Position numbers and translations under genes: made by a program. The notes under the pieces were generated by a model. The model searched no databases. It worked only from the letters and a program-made list of their open reading frames with translations, and was not told the origin of the DNA. From positions 1 to 64,000 of the forward strand of contig CALISI010000031.1 in assembly GCA_938041695.1 (NCBI GenBank): DNA of 64,000 nt, in the 5' to 3' direction. Shown here one piece after another: positions 39,605-48,869 of this stretch. How positions within the stretch are numbered: position 1 is the stretch's first letter; each line of letters begins with the position of its first letter. This DNA is from an uncultured Actinomyces sp. Lineage in GTDB: Bacteria; Actinomycetota; Actinomycetes; Actinomycetales; Actinomycetaceae.

Positions 39605-41158
39605 TTACTTGCGGCGCCGCTCGCGCACGCGCACCGAGATCTGGATCGGTGTCCCGGCGAAACCAAAAGTCTCACGCAGACGACGCTCAATGAAACGACG
39701 GTATCCGGGGTCGAGGAACCCGGTCGTGAAGAGGACGAAGCGCGGAGGTTTGCTTGACGCCTGGGTGCCGAAGAGAATTCGCGGCTGCTTGCCCCCGCGC
39801 AGCGGGTGCGGGTGCGCCGCCACGAGCTGCCCCAGGAACGCGTTGAGCTGGCCGGTCGGAATACGGGTTTCCCAGCCCTCGAGTGCGGCGTCTAGCGCCC
39901 GCACGATGCGATTCGTGTGCCATCCCGTCTTTGCGGCGAGGTTGATGCGCGGCGCCCACTGGACCTGAACGAGCTCGCGCTCAAGCTCGTTCTTTATCTC
40001 CTTTTGGCGCTCCTCATCCACGAGATCCCACTTATTCGTGACGATTACGAGGGCGCGTCCCGCGTCGATGACCTGCTGGACGACGCGCACGTCCTGCTCG
40101 GTGAGCGGGGCTGAGCCGTCGATGAGGACCAGCGCAACCTCCGCCTTTTCAATGGCGGCCTGGGTGCGGATCGACGCGTAGTAGTCCGCGCCGGTCGTGC
40201 GGTGCATCTTGCGGCGGATACCTGCGGTGTCGATGAACCACCATGAGCGTCCGTCCAGCTCGATGAGTTCGTCGACCGGGTCGCGAGTGGTGCCCGCCAG
40301 CTCGTTGACGACGACGCGCTCGCCGCCAGCGAGGGCATTGAGCAGAGACGATTTGCCGACGTTCGGACGCCCCACCAGGGCAACGCGTCGCGGACCGCCA
40401 GAGGGCAGCGCCGTGGCAACCGCAGACTCGGTGGGCAAAACCTCCATGACGACATCGAGGAGATCGCCGGTACCGCGTCCGTGCAGGGCTGAAATGGGGT
40501 GGGGCTCGCCGAGGCCGAGACTCCACAGGTACGCCGCGTCTGCTTCCTGCAGCGGGGAGTCGACCTTATTCGCGGCGAGGATGATCGGCTTCTTCTTCGA
40601 CCGAAGCATCTCGACGATACGTTCATCGGAGGCTGTCACGCCGACGGTTGCATCGAGCACGAGGACGACGGCGTCGGCCAAGTCAACCGCAATCTCTGCC
40701 TGCTCAGCAACGGAACGGTCCAGGCCCTTGACGTCAATCTCCCAGCCACCCGTATCAACGAGCGTGAAGTCGCGGCCCGCCCACTCGGCCGGGTAGGAGA
40801 CGCGATCTCGAGTCACGCCGGGCGTATCCTGCACAACGGCCTCGCGCCGCCCCAGAATACGGTTGACGAGCGTGGACTTTCCGACGTTCGGGCGACCGAC
40901 GACAGCGAGAACGGGCAGACCCGCGGCAACATCGCCTGCTTCCGCGAGCGCGGCTTCGCCGGCCAGAAGCGCCAGGTCTTCCTCGTCGAGGTCGAACTGG
41001 TCGAGGTTGGCGCGCATGACGCGAGCGCGCGCCTCCGACTCTTCGTCGCTCAATTCGAGGGCGAGGGACGAGGCTGTGGCCTCGCCGGCGCTGTAGTTGT
41101 CGAGAGTGTCGGCCCCGAATTCGGCGGACGCGTCGGGCTGATTGTCAAAGTCATTCAC
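39605..41158 (-). CDS. der: Ribosome-assembly GTPase Der (EngA)
   Basis: Der is an essential double GTPase for 50S ribosome assembly. The 517-residue protein has two G domains, each with GRPNVGKS (near residues 88 and 262), followed by the KH-like C-terminal domain. An acidic N-terminal extension of about 80 residues ([14 protein letters not shown] within it) precedes the first G domain, as in several actinobacteria. The GTG at 41158 is used because a TAGACT box lies 6 nt upstream. It is separated from cmk, its usual neighbour. Confidence 0.97.
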   Translation of the reverse strand: MNDFDNQPDASAEFGADTLDNYSAGEATASSLALELSDEESEARARVMRANLDQFDLDEEDLALLAGEAALAEAGDVAAGLPVLAVVGRPNVGKSTLVNRILGRREAVVQDTPGVTRDRVSYPAEWAGRDFTLVDTGGWEIDVKGLDRSVAEQAEIAVDLADAVVLVLDATVGVTASDERIVEMLRSKKKPIILAANKVDSPLQEADAAYLWSLGLGEPHPISALHGRGTGDLLDVVMEVLPTESAVATALPSGGPRRVALVGRPNVGKSSLLNALAGGERVVVNELAGTTRDPVDELIELDGRSWWFIDTAGIRRKMHRTTGADYYASIRTQAAIEKAEVALVLIDGSAPLTEQDVRVVQQVIDAGRALVIVTNKWDLVDEERQKEIKNELERELVQVQWAPRINLAAKTGWHTNRIVRALDAALEGWETRIPTGQLNAFLGQLVAAHPHPLRGGKQPRILFGTQASSKPPRFVLFTTGFLDPGYRRFIERRLRETFGFAGTPIQISVRVRERRRK

Positions 41159-41164
41159 CCGCTC

Positions 41165-41170
41165 AGTCTA
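41165..41170 (-). promoter_or_regulatory. Leaderless -10 box of der
   Basis: TAGACT on the minus strand lies 6 nt before the GTG at 41158. Confidence 0.55.
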
Positions 41171-41237
41171 CGGCGTGGCGCACCGCAAAGGCCCGATGGG
41201 AGCCCTTGCGGCGCGCCAGTTCACAGATAACGCTGTG

Positions 41238-42818
41238 TTACTCGTGCGCGCGCACGTCGCCTTCGAGGACCTCGGCGGCGACGGGAACGTCGTTGTAGCG
41301 GTGGTGGATTCCCTGGATCTCCTGATACCACTCGGCGCCCTTGCCCGTAATGATGACGGTGTCACCGGGCTGGGCCGCGAGGATTGCCCGGCGCACGGCA
41401 TCGCGTCGGCAGGTCGTGACCTCGGTGACGTCGGCCATGTCAGGGCGCACGGAGGCGATGCCTCGGAGCAGATAGTCGCGAATCGACTGGGGGTCCTCGG
41501 TGCGCGGGTTCTCATCTGTCACCCACAGGATGTCTGCTTCGCGGGCGGCGATTGCGGCGAGTTCCTCACGCTTGGTGGCATCGCGGTCACCATCGGTGCC
41601 GAAGACGATGACGACGTTGCCCTCCGTCAGTTCGCGGGTCGAACGCAATGTCCACTCGAGAGCCTCTGGAGTGTGCGCGTAGTCGACGATGACGAGCGGC
41701 TGGCCGCCCGGTGTAGGGTTGACCTTTTCCATGCGGCCGGGGATCTGGGGAGCATCTTCAATCGCACCGATGACGTCAGCGAGTTCAATACCCAAGCTGA
41801 CGGCGCTGACGATCGCGACCGCGGTGTTTTGGATATTGACCTCGCCGAGGATGGGCATCGCGACGCGGTGGCCGGCGCCCGAGGGATCGACGAGGGTGAA
41901 GACGGTGCGACCGATCGTCTTGTCAGGCGTCACATCGCGCACTTGCCAGTCGGCTTCGTTGTCAGTTAGCGCAGACACCGTCGTCACAGGGACCGTCGCC
42001 TGCTGGGCGAGGCGACGGCCCCACTCATCATCGACGCATACGACGGCGCGGCGGGAGTGCTCAGGCGTAAACAGCAGGGCTTTCGCCTGGAAGTAGTTTT
42101 CCATGTCACCGTAGTAGTCGAGGTGATCATGTTGTAGGTTCGTGAACGCGGCAACGTCGAAAACGATTCCGTCGACGCGGTGCAACGAAAGAGCATGAGC
42201 GGAGAGCTCAATGACCCCCGCACCGCAGTTGTATTCCTCGGTGGCTGCCAGGAAGCGGGCGATGACGGGTGCCTCGGCGGTCGTGCGTACGGCCTCGAAC
42301 GAAATCGGGCCGACGTGCGTTTCCACGGTGCCACACAGCGAGGCATCGGGGAAACGTGACGCGATGGCCGCGCGCATCAGATACGAGGTCGTCGTCTTAC
42401 CGTTCGTGCCGGTGACAGCCATCGTGGTCAAACGCGTGGCGGGGGAGGCGTAAACGTTGGCGCACAGGCGCGGAACGACGCCACGCGGGTCGGCGACCTG
42501 AACGACGGGGACCCCCAGGCCTCGTTCAAATGCCTGAGTGCGACCCTCCTCGTCGGTGAGAACAAGGCTCGCCCCGGCCTCGATCGCTGCGTGAGCGAAA
42601 CGAATTCCGTGCTGTTTCAGGCCGGGAATCGCCACGAAAAGCCACTCCGGCTCGCAGTCGTCGGAAGAAACGGTGATGCCGCGCAGGGAGAACGTCGAGT
42701 CGGCAATCGACGCGGGGGCACCATCGGGAGCGAAAAACCCTTGGATCTCCAGGCCCGACAGCGCGGTCGCGAGTGGCACTGGGGCAACCGTGGGGCGAAT
42801 ATCAATCACTGAAGTCAT
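41238..42818 (-). CDS. murE: MurE-type UDP-MurNAc-tripeptide ligase
   Basis: This Mur ligase adds the third amino acid of the peptidoglycan stem peptide. The 526-residue protein has the P-loop TGTNGKTTT near residue 137, ELSAHALSLHRVDGI, the carbamylated-lysine region YFQAKALLF, and the third-residue motif region ENPRTEDP. In DAP-adding enzymes the last motif is DNPR; here it is ENPR, so DAP or a diamino acid such as Lys or Orn cannot be settled by eye. The ATG at 42818 is used because a TACAGT box lies 6 nt upstream. It lies outside a mur cluster, upstream of der, so it may be a second MurE-like ligase. Confidence 0.88.
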   Translation of the reverse strand: MTSVIDIRPTVAPVPLATALSGLEIQGFFAPDGAPASIADSTFSLRGITVSSDDCEPEWLFVAIPGLKQHGIRFAHAAIEAGASLVLTDEEGRTQAFERGLGVPVVQVADPRGVVPRLCANVYASPATRLTTMAVTGTNGKTTTSYLMRAAIASRFPDASLCGTVETHVGPISFEAVRTTAEAPVIARFLAATEEYNCGAGVIELSAHALSLHRVDGIVFDVAAFTNLQHDHLDYYGDMENYFQAKALLFTPEHSRRAVVCVDDEWGRRLAQQATVPVTTVSALTDNEADWQVRDVTPDKTIGRTVFTLVDPSGAGHRVAMPILGEVNIQNTAVAIVSAVSLGIELADVIGAIEDAPQIPGRMEKVNPTPGGQPLVIVDYAHTPEALEWTLRSTRELTEGNVVIVFGTDGDRDATKREELAAIAAREADILWVTDENPRTEDPQSIRDYLLRGIASVRPDMADVTEVTTCRRDAVRRAILAAQPGDTVIITGKGAEWYQEIQGIHHRYNDVPVAAEVLEGDVRAHE

Positions 42819-42824
42819 GCCCCT

Positions 42825-42830
42825 ACTGTA
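42825..42830 (-). promoter_or_regulatory. Leaderless -10 box of murE
   Basis: TACAGT on the minus strand lies 6 nt before the ATG at 42818. AGGGG in the spacer could also serve as a weak Shine-Dalgarno. Confidence 0.55.
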
Positions 42831-42877
42831 GTTCGTCGCTGCGGCGGCGCGCGCCACATAGAGCGACCGTGACACAG

Positions 42878-42883
42878 TAGGAT
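42878..42883 (+). promoter_or_regulatory. Leaderless -10 box of pepN
   Basis: TAGGAT lies 7 nt before the ATG at 42891, back to back with the murE promoter. Confidence 0.55.
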
Positions 42884-42890
42884 AGGTGTC

Positions 42891-45470
42891 ATGCAGATTT
42901 TGACACGCAACGAAGCAACAGATCGCGCTGCCCATCTACACGTCTCAGCCATCGACGTCGTGGTCGATATCCGAGGAGCCCAAGACACCACGATTCCCAC
43001 CTATCCCGTGACGTCGACGCTGACGATGACATCGGACGAGGAGCGCACCTTCATCGACATCGTGGGCGATGTCACCGAGGTCCTCCTCAATGGTGTCCCT
43101 CACCCGTTCGAGGATGACGAAGACCGAGTGTGGGTCGGCGGACTGCCGGTAGGGGAGACCATCACCCTGGAGGTCCACGCTCTTGCGCGCTACTCGCGCA
43201 GCGGTGAAGGCCTGCACCGCTACACCGATCCCGAGGACGGTGAGGTGTACCTCTACACCCAATTCGAGCCCAACGATGCCCACCGCGCATGGCCGTGCAT
43301 CGACCAGCCGGACGTGAAGCCGGAATGGACATTCCACGTCATCGCACCGGCGGGCTGGGTTGTCTCCTCCAACGGGATTGAGACAGGCGTGGAGTCCGTG
43401 GATGAGACGGGCGCGCTCCGTCATGACTTCACGGCGACCCGTCCGCTCTCTAGCTACATCACGGCGATCGTTGCCGGTCCGTGGGCGGTCATCGAGGGGG
43501 GCACCTGGAGCGGTGGCGCGTCGGATGGCGGGCACGCTGAGCTGGCGCTGCGACTCCTGTGCCGTCGTACCCTCGCGCGTTACCTCGACGCCGATGATGT
43601 CTTCGAGGTGACCCGCGCCGGACTTGACTTCTACCATGCGCGCTACGGCGTCACGTTCCCGTGGGGCTCCTACGACCAGGTATACGTGCCCGAATACAAC
43701 CTGGGTGCCATGGAAAACCCGGGCTGCATCACCTTCAACGAGAACTACATTTCGCGCTCGGTGCCCACGTTCTCCGAGCGTCAGCGCCGCGCGAATACAA
43801 CGCTGCACGAAATGTGCCACATGTGGTTCGGAGACCTCGCCACGCCCTCGTGGTGGGACGACCTGTGGCTGAAGGAATCCTTTGCCGAGAACCAGGGCGC
43901 CAGCGCGATTGCAACTGCCACGCGTTACGTCGGAGAATGGGCGAACTTCGCGATGAACCGCAAGATCTGGGCCTACACGCAGGACCAGATGCCGACCACG
44001 CACCCGATCGCCGCCGACATTGCGGACGTTGCGGCTGCAAAGACCAACTTCGACGGCATCACCTACGCAAAGGGTGCGTCCGTTCTCAAGCAGCTGGTTG
44101 CTTGGGTCGGTGAGGACGCATTCTATGAGGGCGCACGCCGCTACTTCGCCGAGCACAAGTTCGGCGCGACCAGCCTGCAGGATCTGCTTGTTGCGCTTGA
44201 GGGTGCTTCGCGCCAGGAGCTCTCTTCGTGGAAGAACGCGTGGCTGGAGACCTCCGGTCCGTCGACGTTGTCAGCTTCATGGGTGACGGATGCAGTTGGT
44301 GCTATCACAGACTTCACGCTGCATCAGAGTGGCGAGGCCTGTGGGGGAGTTCTGCGTCCCCACCGTGTCACCGTGTCTACGTGGCGGGTCGCCGCCGGTG
44401 CGCTCGAACGTACGCACAGCTTCGACGTGCGCATCGAAGGCGAACAGGCTCCCATTGATCCCGATGGGGTCCTCGCGGTCCCCGGCGGAGCCGCCTCCGC
44501 TGACCTTGTCGTCGTCAACGACGACGACCTGACCTACGCGATTTCGCGCCTGGATGAGCGTTCGACCGACGTCGCGCTCACCTACGTGGGGTCGATCGAC
44601 GTCGCGCTGACGCGCGCAGTTATCTGGGCGTCTTTGTGGAACGCGGTGCGCGATGGCTTGCTTGATCCGCGCCGCTTTATCGTCGCCGTCCTCACGGCCG
44701 TGCCCTCGGAGACTGAGCCAGCCATCCGCGATCGTCTGCTTCTGTTCATCGCTGAAGCGATTTCGTCATTCCTGCCGGGTGACCTGCGCGCAGACGTGCA
44801 CGATCAGGTCCTGGCCACCACGATCCGCTTGTCTCGTGAGACGCAAGACGCCGATGCCTGGCGCTCCTACACGCGCGCCTTTATCGCCGAGTTCGCGGCA
44901 CGCGGTGGAGACGAGTACGAGGCGACCGTGCGCAGTTTTGCCGCGAGCGATAACCCGGACATTGCCTGGCGCGCGCGCCGAGCGCTGGCGGCGCGAGGCC
45001 TCGTCGATGCGGGTGCCATCGAAGCGTGGCGCAGCGCCGACGGCTCGGGGGAAGCAGCGCGCATGAGCGTCGAGGCGCTCGCCTCTCTGCCAATCGAGGA
45101 AGCGCGCCGCCACGCGTGGGAGTCGGTGTATTCGGAGACTCTGTCGAACGACTTCCTCACCGCGACGCTTGCCGGTTTGCAGGCCTCGTCATGGGAAGGT
45201 GAACCGGGCATTGAGGCCGCCGTCGATCGTCTTCGTTCCTACTGGGAGTCCCACACGATTGGTATGGCACTGCGCTATGCCAATGGGGTGCTCGCGTACG
45301 GACTCGATAGTGATCGTGACGGTAGCGTCTCCCGGTCGGTAGGCCTGCTGCGCTCCTGGCTCGACACCAATAGTGATGCACCCGCGCAGCTGCGCCGCAT
45401 CGTCATCGAGCATCTCGACGCGTTTGAGCGTGACGAGCGCGTGCAGCGCCGTTGGAAGCAGGACCAGTGA
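42891..45470 (+). CDS. pepN: Aminopeptidase N (M1 family)
   Basis: This M1 zinc metallopeptidase removes N-terminal residues from peptides in the cytosol. The 859-residue protein has the substrate motif GAMENPG near residue 272 and the zinc motif HEMCHMWFGD near residue 306 (HExxH), with the third ligand in KESFAE. Most relatives have HELAH; here it is HEMCH. The C-terminal half is the helical ERAP1-like domain. The stop overlaps the next start by 4 nt (GTGA). Confidence 0.96.
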   Translation: MQILTRNEATDRAAHLHVSAIDVVVDIRGAQDTTIPTYPVTSTLTMTSDEERTFIDIVGDVTEVLLNGVPHPFEDDEDRVWVGGLPVGETITLEVHALARYSRSGEGLHRYTDPEDGEVYLYTQFEPNDAHRAWPCIDQPDVKPEWTFHVIAPAGWVVSSNGIETGVESVDETGALRHDFTATRPLSSYITAIVAGPWAVIEGGTWSGGASDGGHAELALRLLCRRTLARYLDADDVFEVTRAGLDFYHARYGVTFPWGSYDQVYVPEYNLGAMENPGCITFNENYISRSVPTFSERQRRANTTLHEMCHMWFGDLATPSWWDDLWLKESFAENQGASAIATATRYVGEWANFAMNRKIWAYTQDQMPTTHPIAADIADVAAAKTNFDGITYAKGASVLKQLVAWVGEDAFYEGARRYFAEHKFGATSLQDLLVALEGASRQELSSWKNAWLETSGPSTLSASWVTDAVGAITDFTLHQSGEACGGVLRPHRVTVSTWRVAAGALERTHSFDVRIEGEQAPIDPDGVLAVPGGAASADLVVVNDDDLTYAISRLDERSTDVALTYVGSIDVALTRAVIWASLWNAVRDGLLDPRRFIVAVLTAVPSETEPAIRDRLLLFIAEAISSFLPGDLRADVHDQVLATTIRLSRETQDADAWRSYTRAFIAEFAARGGDEYEATVRSFAASDNPDIAWRARRALAARGLVDAGAIEAWRSADGSGEAARMSVEALASLPIEEARRHAWESVYSETLSNDFLTATLAGLQASSWEGEPGIEAAVDRLRSYWESHTIGMALRYANGVLAYGLDSDRDGSVSRSVGLLRSWLDTNSDAPAQLRRIVIEHLDAFERDERVQRRWKQDQ

Positions 45471-46321
45471 CACACGGGGGACATCGAGGTAACGCGGCAG
45501 GGCAGGCGGAGCAGGCCACCCATGCCGTCCATGTCGACCCTGCGGCCTCGATGTCCCTCTTGAACTCCCTGCTCGCCAATCCCCTGGATGCGGGCTACGA
45601 ACACTATCGTGCCGATCACGGTTCGAGGCCAGCGAGTCTTATCGGAAAAATTGGCGTCTTCGCAGTTGCCGTCGCACTCGGTTTCGGGTCCATCGTTGCA
45701 ACCTCCTCGCTCCGCGCACCTTCGGGGGACGTGAAATCTGATCTCAAGACTCAGGCGTCCGAGCTCTCGGCGACCGTCGAAGCCCTGAATGATGACGTGC
45801 AGTCGCTGGGCCGCGCCATCGATCAGTATTCCGAATCGGGCGCGAGCGCAGCCGCCGATCCGGCACAGGACATGGTGACTGCAACGACTCCGGTACGAGG
45901 GCCCGGCATCACCGTTACGCTCGCGGATCGTAGCGGTCCCGGCAAGGGGAATGGGGCGGTACGTGACCAGGATCTTGCGATGGTCGTCAATGCCTTGTGG
46001 GCTGCTGGCGCCGACGCAATCTCTGTCAACGGGCAACGGATTGGCCCCGACACCTTCGTGCGCACGGCCGGTTCCGTCATCCTCGTCAATGTCACACCCG
46101 TGTCTTCGCCCTACGAAGTTTCTGCGATCGGCGACTCTAACGCCCTGTCTGTCTCTCTTGTGCGAGGGGCCACGGGAGACTACCTGTCGGCTGCGCAGTC
46201 AGTGACCGGTATGACCGTCTCATCGAAAGTCTCCAACAACATCACGATGGAAGCGCTCACGCTTACGGACTCCCACTACGCAACGCCGGTGGGAGCATCC
46301 AACGAAGGAGGTTCTTCATGA
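45467..46321 (+). CDS. DUF881 family membrane-anchored protein, first copy
   Basis: This 284-residue protein has an N-terminal cytoplasmic tail, one membrane helix (IGKIGVFAVAVALGFGSIVATS, about residues 60-80), a coiled-coil-like stretch (DLKTQASELSATVEALNDDVQSL) and the extracytoplasmic DUF881 domain (VRGPGITVTLADR, NALWAAGADAISVNGQRI). The function is unknown; members occur in pairs around sbp in Actinobacteria and Firmicutes. The GTG at 45467 overlaps the pepN stop. It corresponds in order to mycobacterial Rv1823. Confidence 0.9.
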   Translation: MTHGGHRGNAAGQAEQATHAVHVDPAASMSLLNSLLANPLDAGYEHYRADHGSRPASLIGKIGVFAVAVALGFGSIVATSSLRAPSGDVKSDLKTQASELSATVEALNDDVQSLGRAIDQYSESGASAAADPAQDMVTATTPVRGPGITVTLADRSGPGKGNGAVRDQDLAMVVNALWAAGADAISVNGQRIGPDTFVRTAGSVILVNVTPVSSPYEVSAIGDSNALSVSLVRGATGDYLSAAQSVTGMTVSSKVSNNITMEALTLTDSHYATPVGASNEGGSS

Positions 46322-46650
46322 TTGCCGTTATCGGCTTAATCATCGGCATTGTTCTCGGTGTGCTCCTCGATCCGACGGTGCCAGCGTGGCTCACCCCGTT
46401 CCTGCCCGTGGCAGTTGTTGCGGGCCTCGATGCTCTCTTTGGAGCCGGGCGAGCGTGGCTTGAGGGCCGCTTCGCTGACCGAGTCTTCGTCACGTCCTTC
46501 TTCTGGAACGTTGTCGTGGCCTGCCTCCTCGTCTTCCTGGGGACGCAGCTCGGTGTCGGCTCGGCAATGACGACGGCGGTTGTCGTCGTTCTTGGCATCC
46601 GTATCTTCTCCAACACGGCATCGATTCGCCGCCTACTACTGAAGGCTTGA
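46318..46650 (+). CDS. sbp: Small basic protein (Sbp, DUF1290)
   Basis: This 110-residue protein has three membrane segments and matches the DUF1290 Sbp family, with IIGIVLGVLLDPTVPAWLTPFLPVAVVAGLDALFG as the N-terminal block. The function is unknown. It overlaps the upstream DUF881 gene by 4 nt and is followed one base later by the second DUF881 gene, so the three are one translation-coupled unit (equivalent to Rv1824). Confidence 0.92.
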   Translation: MIAVIGLIIGIVLGVLLDPTVPAWLTPFLPVAVVAGLDALFGAGRAWLEGRFADRVFVTSFFWNVVVACLLVFLGTQLGVGSAMTTAVVVVLGIRIFSNTASIRRLLLKA

Positions 46651-46651
46651 G

Positions 46652-47452
46652 ATGAACGAAGAATCCTCGACAGCTCGCGCCAGCGACGAGACACCCGAGA
46701 AGCTCACGCGCGCGCACGGCACCCACCGTGAAGAACGCGTCAACCTCCGGGTGTGGACGCGCGCCCGCCAAGCATTCTTCGCGCTGCCCCGCGGGCTCCA
46801 TGTCGTGATGCTCGTGATTTTCATGATTCTTGGATTCGCTTTGGCGACTCAGGTTCGTGCGCAACGATCGGACCCGCTTGAGGGGCTTTCAGAACAGGAC
46901 CTCGTGACTGTTCTCGATGAGCTCAGTACGCAGGAACAAAACCTGCGCAATCGCCGCGGCGAACTCTCCAGCGAACTCGACGACCTGCGCAGCGCAGCCA
47001 GTGAGGCCGACGCTCGCGAGCAGGCCACACGTAAAGCGCAGACTCAGGCACAAATTGCAGCGGGCACTGTCGCGGTGCACGGCCCCGGTGTGACGGTGGG
47101 CGTGACGGACCCCGGCGCGAATCTGACGCCTACGCAGTTTGTTCAGACCCTGGGGGAGCTTCGTAACGCCGGCGCCGAGGCCATCGAACTCAACGGCGTG
47201 CGTCTGTCCACGCGTTCGGCGTTCACTGGCCAGGCTGGTTCGATCGTCGTCGATGGAACCCCGATCTCCTCTCCGTATGCGTGGAAGGTGATCGGCGAAG
47301 GACAGACGATTGCGACAGCCCTCGACATTCAAGCTGGTTCGGCGGCGCAAATGCGAGCCAAGGGGGCGACGGTGACGATCACGCCGGTTGATGATCTATC
47401 GATTTCGTCGATCGCTACCCCGAAGCCACCTCAGTTTGCGACCTACGGGTGA
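46652..47452 (+). CDS. DUF881 family membrane-anchored protein, second copy
   Basis: This 266-residue protein parallels the first DUF881 gene: a charged N-terminal tail, one membrane helix (GLHVVMLVIFMILGFALATQ, about residues 48-68), a coiled coil (QDLVTVLDELSTQEQNLRNRRGEL region) and the DUF881 domain (VHGPGVTVGVTD, LRNAGAEAIELNGVRL). It is equivalent in order to Rv1825. The pair may form a heteromer with Sbp in the membrane, which is inference. Confidence 0.9.
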   Translation: MNEESSTARASDETPEKLTRAHGTHREERVNLRVWTRARQAFFALPRGLHVVMLVIFMILGFALATQVRAQRSDPLEGLSEQDLVTVLDELSTQEQNLRNRRGELSSELDDLRSAASEADAREQATRKAQTQAQIAAGTVAVHGPGVTVGVTDPGANLTPTQFVQTLGELRNAGAEAIELNGVRLSTRSAFTGQAGSIVVDGTPISSPYAWKVIGEGQTIATALDIQAGSAAQMRAKGATVTITPVDDLSISSIATPKPPQFATYG

Positions 47453-47553
47453 TGTTGTGTGCTGCAGGCGTTTCGCACCGGCGTTCTCGCGCCTGATACA
47501 AGGCGAACGTTTACACTTATCAGAGTCCATCTTCTTACTTATTGGAGCGCACA

Positions 47554-47988
47554 ATGTCTGACAACCAGCCGTTCGATCCGACTGCAACCTCAGTTTTCGG
47601 CTTGGCGCCTGTGGTTGATGAGGTCGAAGAGGCACCCGTTGCGCTGTCTGCTCGTGACCGCGAAGCAGTGGAGGCCCTGCCTGCGGGCTCTGCGCTGCTC
47701 ATTGTTCAGCGCGGGCCGAACACGGGTGCGCGTTTCCTCCTCGATCCGGAGGTGACCAACGCCGGTCGCTCTCCCAAGGCCGACATTTTCCTTGATGACG
47801 TCACCGTGTCGCGTAAGCATTGCCAGTTCATCGCGTCCGAGGGCGGACATGTCGTCCGCGATTCGGGTTCTCTGAACGGCACGTATGTCAACCGTGAGCG
47901 CGTTGATTCCATTCAGCTGCATGCCGGCGACGAAGTGCAGATTGGTAAGTATCGTCTGACCTATCAGCCGTCGACCAAGCAGGCCTGA
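47554..47988 (+). CDS. garA: GarA-like FHA-domain protein
   Basis: This 144-residue protein has a C-terminal FHA domain (NAGRSPKADIFLDDVTVSRKHCQF, then SLNGTYVNRERV). The N-terminal motif TATSVFG (about residues 9-15) matches the ETTSVF phosphorylation site of mycobacterial GarA and corynebacterial OdhI. In those, Ser/Thr kinase phosphorylation switches inhibition of 2-oxoglutarate dehydrogenase and glutamate dehydrogenase. The ATG at 47554 has GGAG 8 nt upstream. No kinase gene lies nearby. Its place after DUF881-sbp-DUF881 supports the GarA assignment; regulatory targets in this organism are not known. Confidence 0.85.
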   Translation: MSDNQPFDPTATSVFGLAPVVDEVEEAPVALSARDREAVEALPAGSALLIVQRGPNTGARFLLDPEVTNAGRSPKADIFLDDVTVSRKHCQFIASEGGHVVRDSGSLNGTYVNRERVDSIQLHAGDEVQIGKYRLTYQPSTKQA

Positions 47989-47989
47989 C

Positions 47990-48757
47990 GTGTCCGCAGC
48001 CGTTGCGCATGCACGGGGGGCGGCTTCGTCCCATGAGGAGCGCTCGTGGCCGCACGACGTCGATCACAGTCCCGAGCTGTCGATCGGCCGTGTTGTTGAT
48101 GCCCTGACGGAAGAGTTCCCTGCGATCTCGCTGTCCAAGGTGCGCTACCTCGAGAGCGAGGGGCTTGTCGCGCCCGCACGCACGGGCTCGGGCTACCGCA
48201 AGTACTCGGCCGCTGACGTGGAGCGGCTACGCTACGTACTGACCGAGCAGCGTGACTCGTTCACTCCGCTCAGCGTCATCCGTGCGCAGCTCGATGCTCT
48301 CGATGCCGGGCATACGCCGACGCGACGCAGGGTGGCCCAAGTCGTCTCCTCTGAGGGACAGACGGTCTCGCTGGGGGGACGGCGGGCTATCCCTGCTGCG
48401 GACTTGGCCGACTTGACGGGCGTCGATATGGAGACGTTGGAACGCTACACGCGTCTGGGACTCATTACGCCAGACCTGGCGGGGTACTTTCCCGCTCGCT
48501 GCGTTCAGACGGTGTCTGCGATCGCGCGCTTGGAGTGCGCCGGCGTCGATGTGCGCGTGTTGCGCGCGGTCCGTCAGGGTGCCGAGCGGAGTGCCGATAT
48601 TATCGATCAGACCGTGTCCTCACAGAGGGGACGAGGCCGTGGCGCGGATCGCGAACGTGCGCGTGCTCGGGCGGTTGAGCTGGGGGAGTTGTTCGCTGAG
48701 CTGCACCGTGAAATGCTGACGGTTGCTGTATCTGCTCTCGCGGACGATGGAGACTAA
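47990..48757 (+). CDS. MerR-family regulator (Rv1828-like)
   Basis: This 255-residue protein has an N-terminal MerR winged helix-turn-helix (LSIGRVVDALTEEFPAISLSKVRYLESEGLV region) and a second, effector-like domain with its own helix-turn-helix character (IPAADLADLTGVDMETLERYTRLGLI). It matches mycobacterial Rv1828, which sits in the same place after garA. The GTG at 47990 follows the garA stop by one base, so it is likely cotranscribed. The ligand is unknown. Confidence 0.88.
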   Translation: MSAAVAHARGAASSHEERSWPHDVDHSPELSIGRVVDALTEEFPAISLSKVRYLESEGLVAPARTGSGYRKYSAADVERLRYVLTEQRDSFTPLSVIRAQLDALDAGHTPTRRRVAQVVSSEGQTVSLGGRRAIPAADLADLTGVDMETLERYTRLGLITPDLAGYFPARCVQTVSAIARLECAGVDVRVLRAVRQGAERSADIIDQTVSSQRGRGRGADRERARARAVELGELFAELHREMLTVAVSALADDGD

Positions 48758-48761
48758 GTCT

Positions 48762-48774
48762 CATGTTGAACATG
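48762..48774. promoter_or_regulatory. Palindrome upstream of the second MerR gene
   Basis: CATGTTGAACATG is a perfect 6-1-6 palindrome just after the first MerR stop and about 25 bp before the TTGACC promoter. It is an operator candidate for one of the two MerR proteins. Confidence 0.4.
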
Positions 48775-48799
48775 AAGGTTAGACTCGCCGCTTCAGTCG

Positions 48800-48828
48800 T
48801 TGACCACCGTGCATCGGTGCTCTACCGT
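48800..48828 (+). promoter_or_regulatory. Promoter of the second MerR gene
   Basis: TTGACC (48800-48805) and TACCGT (48823-48828) are separated by 17 bp. The transcript would have a leader of about 35 nt containing the AAGGAG ribosome-binding site. Confidence 0.65.
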
Positions 48829-48869
48829 AGTCCTGTTCTCATCAAGTACCACCTGCAAGGAGCCCGACA

